Source: Bacteroidales bacterium
Lineage (GTDB): Bacteria; Bacteroidota; Bacteroidia; Bacteroidales; F082
DNA length: 64,000 bases
Reading direction: 5' to 3'
NCBI GenBank assembly: GCA_017632935.1
Contig: JAGBQJ010000057.1
Span: 1 to 64,000, forward strand
In this document: positions 1 to 7,100 of the stretch, piece by piece
Numbering within the stretch: the first letter of the stretch is position 1
Layout of the letters: every line of letters starts with the position of its first letter
Notes under the pieces: model-generated
What the model saw: the letters and a program-made list of their open reading frames with translations, nothing else
Told to the model about the DNA's origin: nothing
Database searches by the model: none
Program-made: the position numbers and the translations under genes

Positions 1-135
1 GAAGCCACGGTGATGCAGCACCTCAAAGGCAACAAGATTATCGTTTTCAAGAAGAAGAGAAGAAAAGGATATCAGACTTCTAACGGTCACCGTCAGTATC
101 TGAGCAAGATCCAGATTGAAAGCATCACTGAGTAA
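1..135 (+). CDS. rplU: 50S ribosomal protein L21, C-terminal part (5' end outside window)
   Basis: The first 44 codons in frame 1 encode the basic C-terminal tail of L21, with the run [16 protein letters not shown] that is characteristic of the family, and end at TAA 133-135. L21 binds 23S rRNA in the large subunit. The gene sits 23 bases upstream of rpmA (L27), the near-universal bacterial rplU-rpmA pair, so the two are almost certainly cotranscribed. The start and the N-terminal half lie before base 1. Confidence 0.93.
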   Translation, partial: EATVMQHLKGNKIIVFKKKRRKGYQTSNGHRQYLSKIQIESITE

Positions 136-158
136 TAACCCGAAAAACTGAATAAGAT

Positions 159-431
159 ATGGCACACAAAAAAGGTGTTGGTAGTTCTGAGAACGGTCGT
201 GAGTCCGCTAGTAAGCGACTCGGAGTGAAACTTTTCGGTGGACAAGCCGCCATCGCTGGCAATATCATCGTTCGTCAGCGCGGCACGAAGCACTATCCCG
301 GCAAGAACGTCGGTATGGGCAAGGATCACACGCTGTATGCATTATGTGACGGCATCGTCGAATTCCAGAAGAAGAAAGAAGGCAAGTCCTTCGTCTCCGT
401 CCTTCCCGTTGAAGGTCAAGTCACTGAATAA
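159..431 (+). CDS. rpmA: 50S ribosomal protein L27
   Basis: A complete 90-residue protein starting [16 protein letters not shown], the conserved L27 N-terminus that reaches towards the peptidyl-transferase centre. It also carries the conserved QRGT.(H/F).PG.NVG.GKDHTL(Y/F)AL block. The start ATG directly follows rplU. There is no N-terminal cleavage extension of the Firmicutes type: the protein begins directly at the mature sequence. A strong hairpin terminator follows at 453-486, so rplU-rpmA end a transcription unit here. Confidence 0.97.
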   Translation: MAHKKGVGSSENGRESASKRLGVKLFGGQAAIAGNIIVRQRGTKHYPGKNVGMGKDHTLYALCDGIVEFQKKKEGKSFVSVLPVEGQVTE

Positions 432-452
432 TTGTTCATAACATACCGTTTG

Positions 453-486
453 ATCCCGATCGTCTTCCGATGGTCGGGATTTTTTA
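453..486 (+). terminator. Rho-independent terminator after rpmA
   Basis: Inverted repeat ATCCCGA (453-459) and TCGGGAT (474-480), with a partly paired 14-base interior, followed directly by a T tract. Placed 20 bases after the rpmA stop, it ends the ribosomal-protein transcript before the lipoprotein gene, which has its own -7 motif. Confidence 0.85.
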
Positions 487-508
487 TGCCTGATTCCGCC
501 AAAATGCG

Positions 509-516
509 TATCTTTG
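509..516 (+). promoter_or_regulatory. Bacteroidota -7 promoter element TAtcTTTG
   Basis: Exact match to the TAnnTTTG -7 consensus, 19 bases upstream of the ATG at 536 and just after the rpmA terminator. No clear TTTG -33 element is visible at the usual distance. It would drive the lipoprotein/TPR gene pair. Confidence 0.6.
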
Positions 517-535
517 CACACTTAACAACAAACGC

Positions 536-1030
536 ATGAAAAAACGATTAGCATATTTCGGTTGGATAGCCGCATTAATCCTGCTCACAGGCTGTCAGCC
601 TAAGACCGACCTCGACAAAATCGATGCGCTGAAAAAGCAAGTCAACAAGGATGTCAAGGCTTTGAACGAATTGAACACCAACACTTTCATCCAACTTGAG
701 AAGGACTTTATCGTTTGCGACTCTTCGCTGCAATACCTGCCAGAAAAGGAATTAGACGGTGTTTTCGAGAAACTGCAACTCGTGGATGCCTATATCCAGC
801 AGTTCAAGCAGACACGCCCTGTCATGCAAGCTGAAATGGATTCCACCTTGGCGCGTCTCGATTTGCTCAGAGCTGATGTTGAAACACATTACCTCGCCGA
901 TTCGTTGGTCGCCATCTATCTAGAAGAGGAGACTCGACAAGTGGAAAAACTGAGTAATCAAGTGGCGTATTTCAAAGACCGCTTGGGTAGTTGTCGCAAG
1001 GACGTGGACGATTTCAAGAAAAAGAAGTGA
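536..1030 (+). CDS. Small lipoprotein with predicted coiled coil, unknown function
   Basis: A 164-residue protein with a classic lipoprotein signal (MKKR, hydrophobic stretch, LLTGC with Cys at about residue 20). The rest is rich in Lys, Glu, Leu and Asp with heptad-like spacing, suggesting helical coiled coil in the periplasm. I do not recognise a named family. The stop TGA at 1028-1030 lies 9 bases before the ATG of the following TPR protein, so the two are probably one operon and may act together at the envelope. The close pairing with a large exported TPR protein is the only functional clue. Confidence 0.8.
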   Translation: MKKRLAYFGWIAALILLTGCQPKTDLDKIDALKKQVNKDVKALNELNTNTFIQLEKDFIVCDSSLQYLPEKELDGVFEKLQLVDAYIQQFKQTRPVMQAEMDSTLARLDLLRADVETHYLADSLVAIYLEEETRQVEKLSNQVAYFKDRLGSCRKDVDDFKKKK

Positions 1031-1039
1031 TTGGCTCCC

Positions 1040-2887
1040 ATGAAAAGGCATTGGATCTTCTTTCTGCTCATTAATCTTGCTTTCATCGCCCAGATGAATG
1101 CGCAGGTTGCCACGCCATCCAACGGAAAGAAACTGGACGCACGGCAGAAGGAACAAATCCAAATCGATGACCAACTGGCTTCGCAGTATTTCCGCGAACA
1201 GGACTATGAAAACGCCCGCGACTTGTACAAAAAGATTTACGAGAAGACCAATCAAACCGCTTATTTTCAGCAGTATATCGAGTGCTTGCTACACTTGAAA
1301 GACTACGACAAGGCTGAGCGCGAGCTCAAGTCGTTTGTCAAGAAGAATCCTAGTCACTACAAATCAGCGGTCGATTTGGTCTATGTCTACACCTTGCAAG
1401 GCAAGACCGATAAAGCTAAGAAGCAGTACAACGAGCTGGTGAAAGACCTTCCCGACCACGCGTCCACCATCCGGAGCTTGAGTTATGCCTTCCAGTCGCG
1501 GAACATGAACGACATGGCTTTGGCTGTCCTGGAGAAAGGCAATACCCTTCTTGACGGCAAGGAAACCTTCTATCTGGATCAAGCCTCTATCCATCAGTCA
1601 TCTGCCAACTATCAGGAGGCTTTCAGGTACTATTTCCTTGAGATGGAAACCCATCCTGGACAATACAACAACATCCGCAACCGCCTGCAAACGATGCTGT
1701 ATTACGACGTCAACCATAGCATCTCTGACGAATTGCGCATAGCATTGCTGAAACAGACCCAAGAGAAGCCTGACAACCTGGAGTTTGCCCAACTCCTCGT
1801 TTGGTTTGCCTTGCAGCAGGAGGACTACGACATCGCCTTGGCTCAAAGCCTGAGCATCGACCGAAAGACCCATGACCAAGATGCGCAAATCAACAACCTG
1901 GCAGGTATTTGCTTGAACAACAAGCAATTTGATGTTGCCCAGCAAGGCTATACCTATATTCTGGACAAAGGCAAGAGTAGCCCTTACTACGGGCAAGCCC
2001 TCACGGGTGTCATCAATGCCGATTACTCGAAATTGAAGGCCGCCAACAGCAATGACACAAAGGCATACGAGAAGCTACTGAATCGTATCGCCGAAGCCTA
2101 TACCGAGGTCAATTCCAATGACTTGTCGAAGCTGACCTTGATACAAGCCGACATCATGACCTATCAGCTCGACAAGACCGAAGAGGCCATTGACATGCTC
2201 AAACAGACCATCGAGAACGTTGGAGGCAAACAAGACAAGGCTGAACTCAAGTTGAAACTTGCAGACATCTATCTCTACAAGGATGAGGTGTGGGAGGCCA
2301 CACTGCTCTACAGCCAAGTCGACAAGAGCATGAAGGAAGAGCCATTGGGTCACGAGGCCCGCTTCAAGAACGCACAACTGCGTTATTTCATAGGAGAATA
2401 CGAATGGGCCATGAGTCAGCTGAAGGTGTTGAAAGCCGCCACTTCGAAACTCATCGCCAACGACGCCATGACGCTCTCGCTGGTGATTAAGGATAATCTT
2501 GAAGCCGACACTACGGGCACGGAACTTAACCGCTTGGCCCGTGCCGACTACAGGATTTATCAGCAACACGAAGATGAAGCCATTGCCTTGCTGGATGACA
2601 TTATCGCCACGGGCAACGGCATCAGCAAGCCGCACGCCCTGTTCCGCAAGGGGGAAATCATGGAGAAGAGGAAGGAATATGCCAGCGCCCAACAACTGTT
2701 TTTGCAGATTGTGGAACAGTATTCTGACAGCTACATGGCCGACGCGGCATTAATGCATGCCGCCCTGCTGGAGCACAACGAACTGAAGGAAAAGGACCAG
2801 GCCAAGCAACACTACGAGAAATTGATTGACGAATACCCGACCAGCATATATACCGCACAAGCGAAGAAAAACTATAGAAAGTTGTGA
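1040..2887 (+). CDS. Exported tetratricopeptide-repeat protein
   Basis: 615 residues from ATG 1040; the TTG nine bases upstream is rejected because MKRHWIFFLLINLAFIAQMNAQ is a standard type I signal peptide ending AQ. The body is a chain of degenerate TPR helices, for example around residues 45-130 (YFREQDYENARDLYKKIYEK, LLHLKDYDKAERELKSFVKK). The C-terminal repeats resemble the YbgF/BamD-like pattern A...F..I...YP.S..A..A. Such proteins are periplasmic or outer-membrane scaffolds in Bacteroidota. It is cotranscribed with the upstream lipoprotein. Specific partner and role are unknown. Confidence 0.85.
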   Translation: MKRHWIFFLLINLAFIAQMNAQVATPSNGKKLDARQKEQIQIDDQLASQYFREQDYENARDLYKKIYEKTNQTAYFQQYIECLLHLKDYDKAERELKSFVKKNPSHYKSAVDLVYVYTLQGKTDKAKKQYNELVKDLPDHASTIRSLSYAFQSRNMNDMALAVLEKGNTLLDGKETFYLDQASIHQSSANYQEAFRYYFLEMETHPGQYNNIRNRLQTMLYYDVNHSISDELRIALLKQTQEKPDNLEFAQLLVWFALQQEDYDIALAQSLSIDRKTHDQDAQINNLAGICLNNKQFDVAQQGYTYILDKGKSSPYYGQALTGVINADYSKLKAANSNDTKAYEKLLNRIAEAYTEVNSNDLSKLTLIQADIMTYQLDKTEEAIDMLKQTIENVGGKQDKAELKLKLADIYLYKDEVWEATLLYSQVDKSMKEEPLGHEARFKNAQLRYFIGEYEWAMSQLKVLKAATSKLIANDAMTLSLVIKDNLEADTTGTELNRLARADYRIYQQHEDEAIALLDDIIATGNGISKPHALFRKGEIMEKRKEYASAQQLFLQIVEQYSDSYMADAALMHAALLEHNELKEKDQAKQHYEKLIDEYPTSIYTAQAKKNYRKL

Positions 2888-2910
2888 AGTGAGAGTTAGT
2901 ATTTGACATG

Positions 2911-3010
2911 CTTCGCGTCATTGCGAACGAAATGAAGCAATCCAGAGAAGATGCCCAAAGAAAAGTTAATGATCTGGACTGCTTCGTGCCTCGCAGTGAC
3001 GCAAAGCGAC
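2911..3010. repeat. Imperfect palindromic repeat, CGTCATTGCGA family, copy 1
   Basis: Left arm CGTCATTGCGA...GAAGCAATCCAG (from about 2916) faces right arm CTGGACTGCTTCGTGCC...TCGCAGTGACG. The arms pair over about 30 bases with a few mismatches around a 20-30 base centre. A second copy of the same arms lies at 50246-50338. The element fills the gap between the TPR gene and rsmA. It has the size and structure of a MITE-like or REP-like element, and no transposase is nearby. Confidence 0.85.
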
Positions 3011-3033
3011 AACAAGAACGAATCTTGAATTAA

Positions 3034-3807
3034 ATGTACAACGAAGTCCGACCCAAAAAGAGTTTAGGCCAGCATTTCCTGACCGACCAGAACATCGCCC
3101 AACGCATTGTGGAGCAATTGTCGCCCAATGTGGAAAGCGTCATCGAGGTGGGTGCCGGCACGGGCGTGCTGACCCAATATTTGGTGCAAGATATCCTAGA
3201 TAAGTTCCACGTCATCGAAATCGACAAGGAGTCTATCGCCTACCTGCAAAAGCATTTCCCTATGCTCGGCGAGCGGCTCATCGAAGGCGACTTCCTTCGC
3301 ACCGACCTCAGCCAATTCGGGAAGCAAAACATAGCCATCATCGGCAACTTCCCATACAACATCAGCAGCCAGATTTTCTTCCAAGTGCTGAAATACAAGG
3401 AACAAGTCATAGAAGTGGTGGGTATGGTGCAGAAGGAAATGGCGGAGCGCATGGCCGCCAAAGAAGGCAGCAAAACCTACGGTATTCTCAGTGTATTAAT
3501 GCAGGCTTGGTACGACATCGATTACCTCTTTACCGTACACGAAAACGTCTTCAACCCGCCGCCAAAAGTGAAGTCGGCAGTCATCAAGATGCGGCGCAAT
3601 GCTGTGACCGACTTGGGTTGCGACGAAAAGCTGTTTGTGAGCATCGTCAAGCAGGCCTTCAACCAGCGCCGTAAGACCATGCGCAACTCGTTGCGCTCCA
3701 TGCTCAGTCCCGACATCATCGACAACGAGGTCTTCAACAAACGCCCTGAGCAGCTGTCGGTGCAGGAGTTTATAGATTTGACGAATGTGATCGGGGGAAC
3801 AATGTAA
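3034..3807 (+). CDS. rsmA: 16S rRNA (adenine1518-N6/adenine1519-N6)-dimethyltransferase
   Basis: 257 residues of the KsgA/RsmA family, which dimethylates two adjacent adenines in the 3' helix of 16S rRNA during small-subunit maturation. Visible motifs are the N-terminal KKSLGQHFLTDQNIAQRIV, SAM-binding motif I (IEVGAGTGVLTQYL, about residues 37-50) and the catalytic NFPYNIS (about 106-112). The C-terminal helical domain carries FNQRRKTMRNSL. Length is normal. The stop codon (3805-3807) is formed by a palindromic repeat shared with the convergent nadD. Confidence 0.97.
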   Translation: MYNEVRPKKSLGQHFLTDQNIAQRIVEQLSPNVESVIEVGAGTGVLTQYLVQDILDKFHVIEIDKESIAYLQKHFPMLGERLIEGDFLRTDLSQFGKQNIAIIGNFPYNISSQIFFQVLKYKEQVIEVVGMVQKEMAERMAAKEGSKTYGILSVLMQAWYDIDYLFTVHENVFNPPPKVKSAVIKMRRNAVTDLGCDEKLFVSIVKQAFNQRRKTMRNSLRSMLSPDIIDNEVFNKRPEQLSVQEFIDLTNVIGGTM

Positions 3808-3832
3808 AGACGTTGCGTGCAACGTCTTTACA
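3803..3832. repeat. TGTARAGACG palindrome, copy D, supplying both convergent stop codons
   Basis: A 30-base palindrome with arms TGTAAAGACG and CGTCTTTACA and one central mismatch. Its left end contains the TAA stop of rsmA (3805-3807), and its right end contains, on the other strand, the TAA stop of nadD (3828-3830). Related copies are at 9667-9696, 52962-52991 and 63252-63281. As RNA it could fold into a hairpin in either direction and may protect or terminate both transcripts, though there is no strong T tract. Confidence 0.9.
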
Positions 3833-4403
3833 TATAAAATCGATGTTCCTTCATGTATTGGAACGCCTCCTCCGGCATGAAGTGCCTGACATCGCGTCCT
3901 TCCTTGATACATTGGCGGATGAAGGTGGATGAAATCTCGATGATCGGGGTTTTCAGCACAGTGACGGAGGGGTAATTAATCAGTTCGCCGCCGTCGTAGC
4001 CCTCGCGGGGGAAGACCAATAGTTCATAATTGTCGAGAATTTTCTGGTATTCGCGCCAGTTCTTCAGGTTTTGCAGGCTGTCCATGCCGCAGATGAAGAC
4101 GAACTCGCAGTCGGGGCTTTGCTCCGAGAGCGCTGTCAATGTATTAATGGTATATGACGGTGTTGGCAGGTGCATTTCGATGTCGCTGACATTAAAACGC
4201 GGGTCATCGCCGAGGGCGAGTTGCACCATCTTGAGGCGCTCGTCGTCGTCCAACAAATCCTCTTTCTTTTTCAAGGGGTTTTGTGGCGTTACTACAAACC
4301 ACAGCTCGTCCAAGTCGGAAAACTCGACGAGATAGTTAGCCAGCATCACGTGGCCGTGATGGATAGGGTTGAACGAGCCGGAGTATATGCCTATTTTTTT
4401 CAT
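3828..4403 (-). CDS. nadD: Nicotinate-nucleotide adenylyltransferase
   Basis: 191 residues. The nucleotidyltransferase signature GSFNPIHHGH (about residues 9-18) and the C-terminal ISSTFIRQ (the ISSTxIR motif) identify NadD, which adenylates nicotinate mononucleotide in NAD synthesis. It starts 4 bases after the gmk stop and is the last gene of the leftward set yicC-gmk-nadD. The stop lies in a shared palindrome with rsmA. Length and motifs are normal. Confidence 0.95.
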   Translation of the reverse strand: MKKIGIYSGSFNPIHHGHVMLANYLVEFSDLDELWFVVTPQNPLKKKEDLLDDDERLKMVQLALGDDPRFNVSDIEMHLPTPSYTINTLTALSEQSPDCEFVFICGMDSLQNLKNWREYQKILDNYELLVFPREGYDGGELINYPSVTVLKTPIIEISSTFIRQCIKEGRDVRHFMPEEAFQYMKEHRFYM

Positions 4404-4407
4404 GGCC

Positions 4408-5007
4408 TTAGAAGTCCAATTCGGGACGGTTGGTCTCTGGGGTGTTCAAGAACGCGGTGACCACCTCAAGGATCTCGCGCTTGGCAGTCTCCAAGTCGTC
4501 GTTGATGATGGTGCGGTCGAACTTGCCTTGGGCGAATTCGGTCTCCCATTCGGCTTTGGCAATACGATTCTCGATTTCTTCCATCGAGTCGGTGCCACGC
4601 TTAATGAGCCTTTCACGCAGTACCTCAACCGACGGGGCTTGGATGAAGATGGAGAGTGCCTGGTTACCATAGTGCTTCTTGATGTTCACGCCACCGCAGA
4701 CGTCCACGTCGAAGGCCACATGCTTGCCCTCTTCTTGCATCTGGGCGACCACGGCAAGCAGGGTACCGTAGCAACGGCCGGGGTAGACCTCCTCCCATTC
4801 AAGGAACTCGCCATTTTCGACGCGCTGCTTGAATTCGTCCATCGACAGGAAATAATACTCGCGACCGTTCACCTCCTCGCCGCGGGGCGGACGGGTAGTG
4901 GCTGAGACGGAGAACGCCATCTCAGGGATGTTGGCCATGACGTGGTTCAACAATGTGGTCTTGCCCGAACCTGACGGGGCACTGAAAATCAATAATTTAC
5001 CTTTCAT
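4408..5007 (-). CDS. gmk: Guanylate kinase
   Basis: 199 residues. The P-loop APSGSGKTTLL (about residues 8-18) is followed by the GMP-binding region SVSATTRPPRGEEVNGREYYF, diagnostic of guanylate kinase, which converts GMP to GDP with ATP. The start ATG lies one base after the yicC stop, so the two are tightly coupled; this gene order is common in Bacteroidota. Nothing unusual. Confidence 0.96.
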   Translation of the reverse strand: MKGKLLIFSAPSGSGKTTLLNHVMANIPEMAFSVSATTRPPRGEEVNGREYYFLSMDEFKQRVENGEFLEWEEVYPGRCYGTLLAVVAQMQEEGKHVAFDVDVCGGVNIKKHYGNQALSIFIQAPSVEVLRERLIKRGTDSMEEIENRIAKAEWETEFAQGKFDRTIINDDLETAKREILEVVTAFLNTPETNRPELDF

Positions 5008-5008
5008 G

Positions 5009-5881
5009 TTATAAAATATTACACACCTGTTCCTTGATTTTTTCCAATTCGTCTTTCATCTTGACGACAATCTTCTGGATGTTCACCTCGTTGGCCTTCG
5101 AGCCGAGGGTGTTGATTTCGCGGCCCATCTCTTGGGCGATGAAGCCGAGCTTCTTGCCCGCCTGGTCATCGTTGCAGCTCTCGTTGAAATAGTTGCAATG
5201 CTGGCGCAAGCGCACCTTCTCCTCGGTGATGTCGAGTTTCTCAAGATAATATATCAGCTCCTGCTCGAAGCGGTTTTCGTCGTATTGTCCCGTCGTGGTC
5301 AACTCGCTGAGGTTCTTCGTGATGCGTTGCTTGATGACTTCGTGGCGGCTCTTCTCGTAGGGCTCCACCTGTCCGAGTAGGTCAAGGATGAGTTCCACGC
5401 GGTGCAGCAGGTCTTTCTTCAAGGTGTTGCCTTCCTGGATGCGGAAGCCGTCGACGATGTCCAAGGCTTGGTCGAGGGTCTCGACCACCTTGGCGACGAA
5501 GGCTTCGTCATAGTTCTCCACGGGCACGTTGAAGATGCCGGGCATACGGAAAAGGATGGAGGCCAAATCATCGGCAGGAGCCACATTCAAGGCGATAGAG
5601 ATGGACTCGATCTGTTCCTTGTAGGCCTTCACGATGTCGGGGTCAATGTGATAGGTCTGGCTCAGGTCAGTGTCGGTAATGGTGATGACCACGTCCACCT
5701 TGCCGCGTTGCAGCTTGGCCCCGATGCGGTTGCGGAAGTCAAGTTCAGCCATACGCAACTCGTTGGGCAACTTCACTTGAAGGTCCAACTGCTTGCTGTT
5801 GAGCGTTTTGACTTCTACAGATACTTTCTTTGCATTGTAGGTTTGTTCGGCGATGCCGTAACCCGTCATGGAACGAATCAT
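5009..5881 (-). CDS. yicC: YicC/YloC-family endoribonuclease
   Basis: 290 residues starting MIRSMTGYG, the invariant YicC start, and ending with the conserved block QEMGREINTLGSKANE near residues 240-260. Known family members are metal-dependent endoribonucleases involved in RNA turnover. It lies directly upstream of gmk, as in many genomes, and 23 bases downstream of a lipoprotein gene, with which it may share a transcript. No separate -7 motif is visible in front of it. Confidence 0.93.
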   Translation of the reverse strand: MIRSMTGYGIAEQTYNAKKVSVEVKTLNSKQLDLQVKLPNELRMAELDFRNRIGAKLQRGKVDVVITITDTDLSQTYHIDPDIVKAYKEQIESISIALNVAPADDLASILFRMPGIFNVPVENYDEAFVAKVVETLDQALDIVDGFRIQEGNTLKKDLLHRVELILDLLGQVEPYEKSRHEVIKQRITKNLSELTTTGQYDENRFEQELIYYLEKLDITEEKVRLRQHCNYFNESCNDDQAGKKLGFIAQEMGREINTLGSKANEVNIQKIVVKMKDELEKIKEQVCNIL

Positions 5882-5904
5882 AAATCTAGATTTTGCGAAT
5901 AAAA

Positions 5905-6972
5905 CTATTGCTGTATGAATCCCCAGGACTCCTTGCCGTACAGGTCTCTTTGGGTGCCTTGTGAGATTTGGGCGTTTTGTATCAGGTTGATTCTAGACGA
6001 AAACACACCGAAGCCTCCATTGATGTTGGTATAGTCAGGGACGGTTTGCGAGAAGCCCGACTGCGAGTTCACCTCTATGTAGTTGTATAGCTCATAGGCA
6101 CCTGCCGACAGTTTGATTTGAATCGGGTATTTGTCAAAGGAGCGCGCCACGTTGGGGTGGTTGGCATCAATCACGGTGTCGGCACCAATAGCGTTTTCCA
6201 AAAGATTGAACAGGACATTGTTTCCATAGGTGTAATAAAACAAACTGTTTTCACTGCCTAATTCCTCCACATTCCTGGAGCCACATGAATAAGACACTTG
6301 TTTGTCAACCATTGGCCCACCGTTGATGGATTCATGGTAGTTGAAGACGAATTCCATGTCGTAGAAAACAGCGTTGTCGGCAGCAGTGAACTTGATCTTG
6401 CCAAGTTTATCACTGGGTTTGGCCTCGAAATGAAGCGAATAGGTCGCTATCTTGAAGTCTTCACCGCCCACGATGCCCGTCTCGGCTGAGATGGTGTCGT
6501 TGCCCTTGAAAACGAGGAGTTTGTACTTGTATTTGGCGTTTGCACTGTTGTTTCCGAATATCGGTTTGTTGTCGATGGTCTTGCCGTTGGTAAAATAGAC
6601 TTTCTGGTTGGGTGCATAGAAGATGCCTTCTTCTTTGTTTCGAATTGTCGTCGTGTCGAGCATCACCGTGTCGCCAGTGGGCTGATAGGCACCACCGTAA
6701 ACATGCTTGTACTCAATGATGTAGGCATTCAACTTTCCAGGATAATTGCACGAATCGGCGATGAGCGCCACTTCGTTGGCATTGATGGGGTTTTCGTTGC
6801 TGCCCGAGAAAGCCCTGTTGATTCTCACATAGTTGGTGTCTTTGGTGGGGTTAAGCAGGCCATAAATCACGGGGATGTCTTTATAGTCGGCATAGAGCTC
6901 CACATCAGTAGTGCATGAGGCCAGGAAGCTGAACAGCACAGACATGGTCAAGATAATGTGAATCTTCTTCAT
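5905..6972 (-). CDS. Lipoprotein of unknown function, possibly DUF4249-like
   Basis: 355 residues with a lipoprotein signal (MKKIHIILTMSVLFSFLASC, Cys at about residue 20). The body is beta-rich and contains VIYGLLNP..D.NYVRINRAF soon after the lipid anchor, and near the C-terminus TNINGGFGVFSSR. This general plan recalls the DUF4249 outer-membrane-associated lipoproteins of Bacteroidota, but I cannot confirm membership by eye. A -7 motif on this strand lies at 6998-7005. It may be cotranscribed with yicC. Confidence 0.75.
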   Translation of the reverse strand: MKKIHIILTMSVLFSFLASCTTDVELYADYKDIPVIYGLLNPTKDTNYVRINRAFSGSNENPINANEVALIADSCNYPGKLNAYIIEYKHVYGGAYQPTGDTVMLDTTTIRNKEEGIFYAPNQKVYFTNGKTIDNKPIFGNNSANAKYKYKLLVFKGNDTISAETGIVGGEDFKIATYSLHFEAKPSDKLGKIKFTAADNAVFYDMEFVFNYHESINGGPMVDKQVSYSCGSRNVEELGSENSLFYYTYGNNVLFNLLENAIGADTVIDANHPNVARSFDKYPIQIKLSAGAYELYNYIEVNSQSGFSQTVPDYTNINGGFGVFSSRINLIQNAQISQGTQRDLYGKESWGFIQQ

Positions 6973-6997
6973 CGGTGAATTGGTTTTCTAGAAACTG

Positions 6998-7005
6998 CAA
7001 AAATA
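6998..7005 (-). promoter_or_regulatory. -7 promoter element (TATTTTTG) for the lipoprotein at 5905-6972
   Basis: CAAAAATA on the + strand reads TATTTTTG on the - strand, an exact TAnnTTTG match 25 bases upstream of the ATG at 6972. No clear -33 element. Confidence 0.55.
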
Positions 7006-7066
7006 GAAAATTTTCAGAAAGCCGATTGTTTTTTTCTGTTCATGTAAATGATTTGGCAGTTTTTTT

Positions 7067-7074
7067 TATTTTTG
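7067..7074 (+). promoter_or_regulatory. -7 promoter element (TATTTTTG) for the T9SS protein gene
   Basis: Exact TAnnTTTG match 26 bases before the ATG at 7101. It is divergent from the -7 motif at 6998-7005, so this 128-base gap holds two back-to-back promoters. Confidence 0.6.
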
Positions 7075-7100
7075 TCCCCAAAAAGTAAAAACCGACACGA

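Noticed and set aside
1031..1040. TTG start at 1031 for the TPR protein
   Set aside because: The ATG at 1040 begins a clean signal peptide, whereas the TTG adds only three residues (M-A-P).
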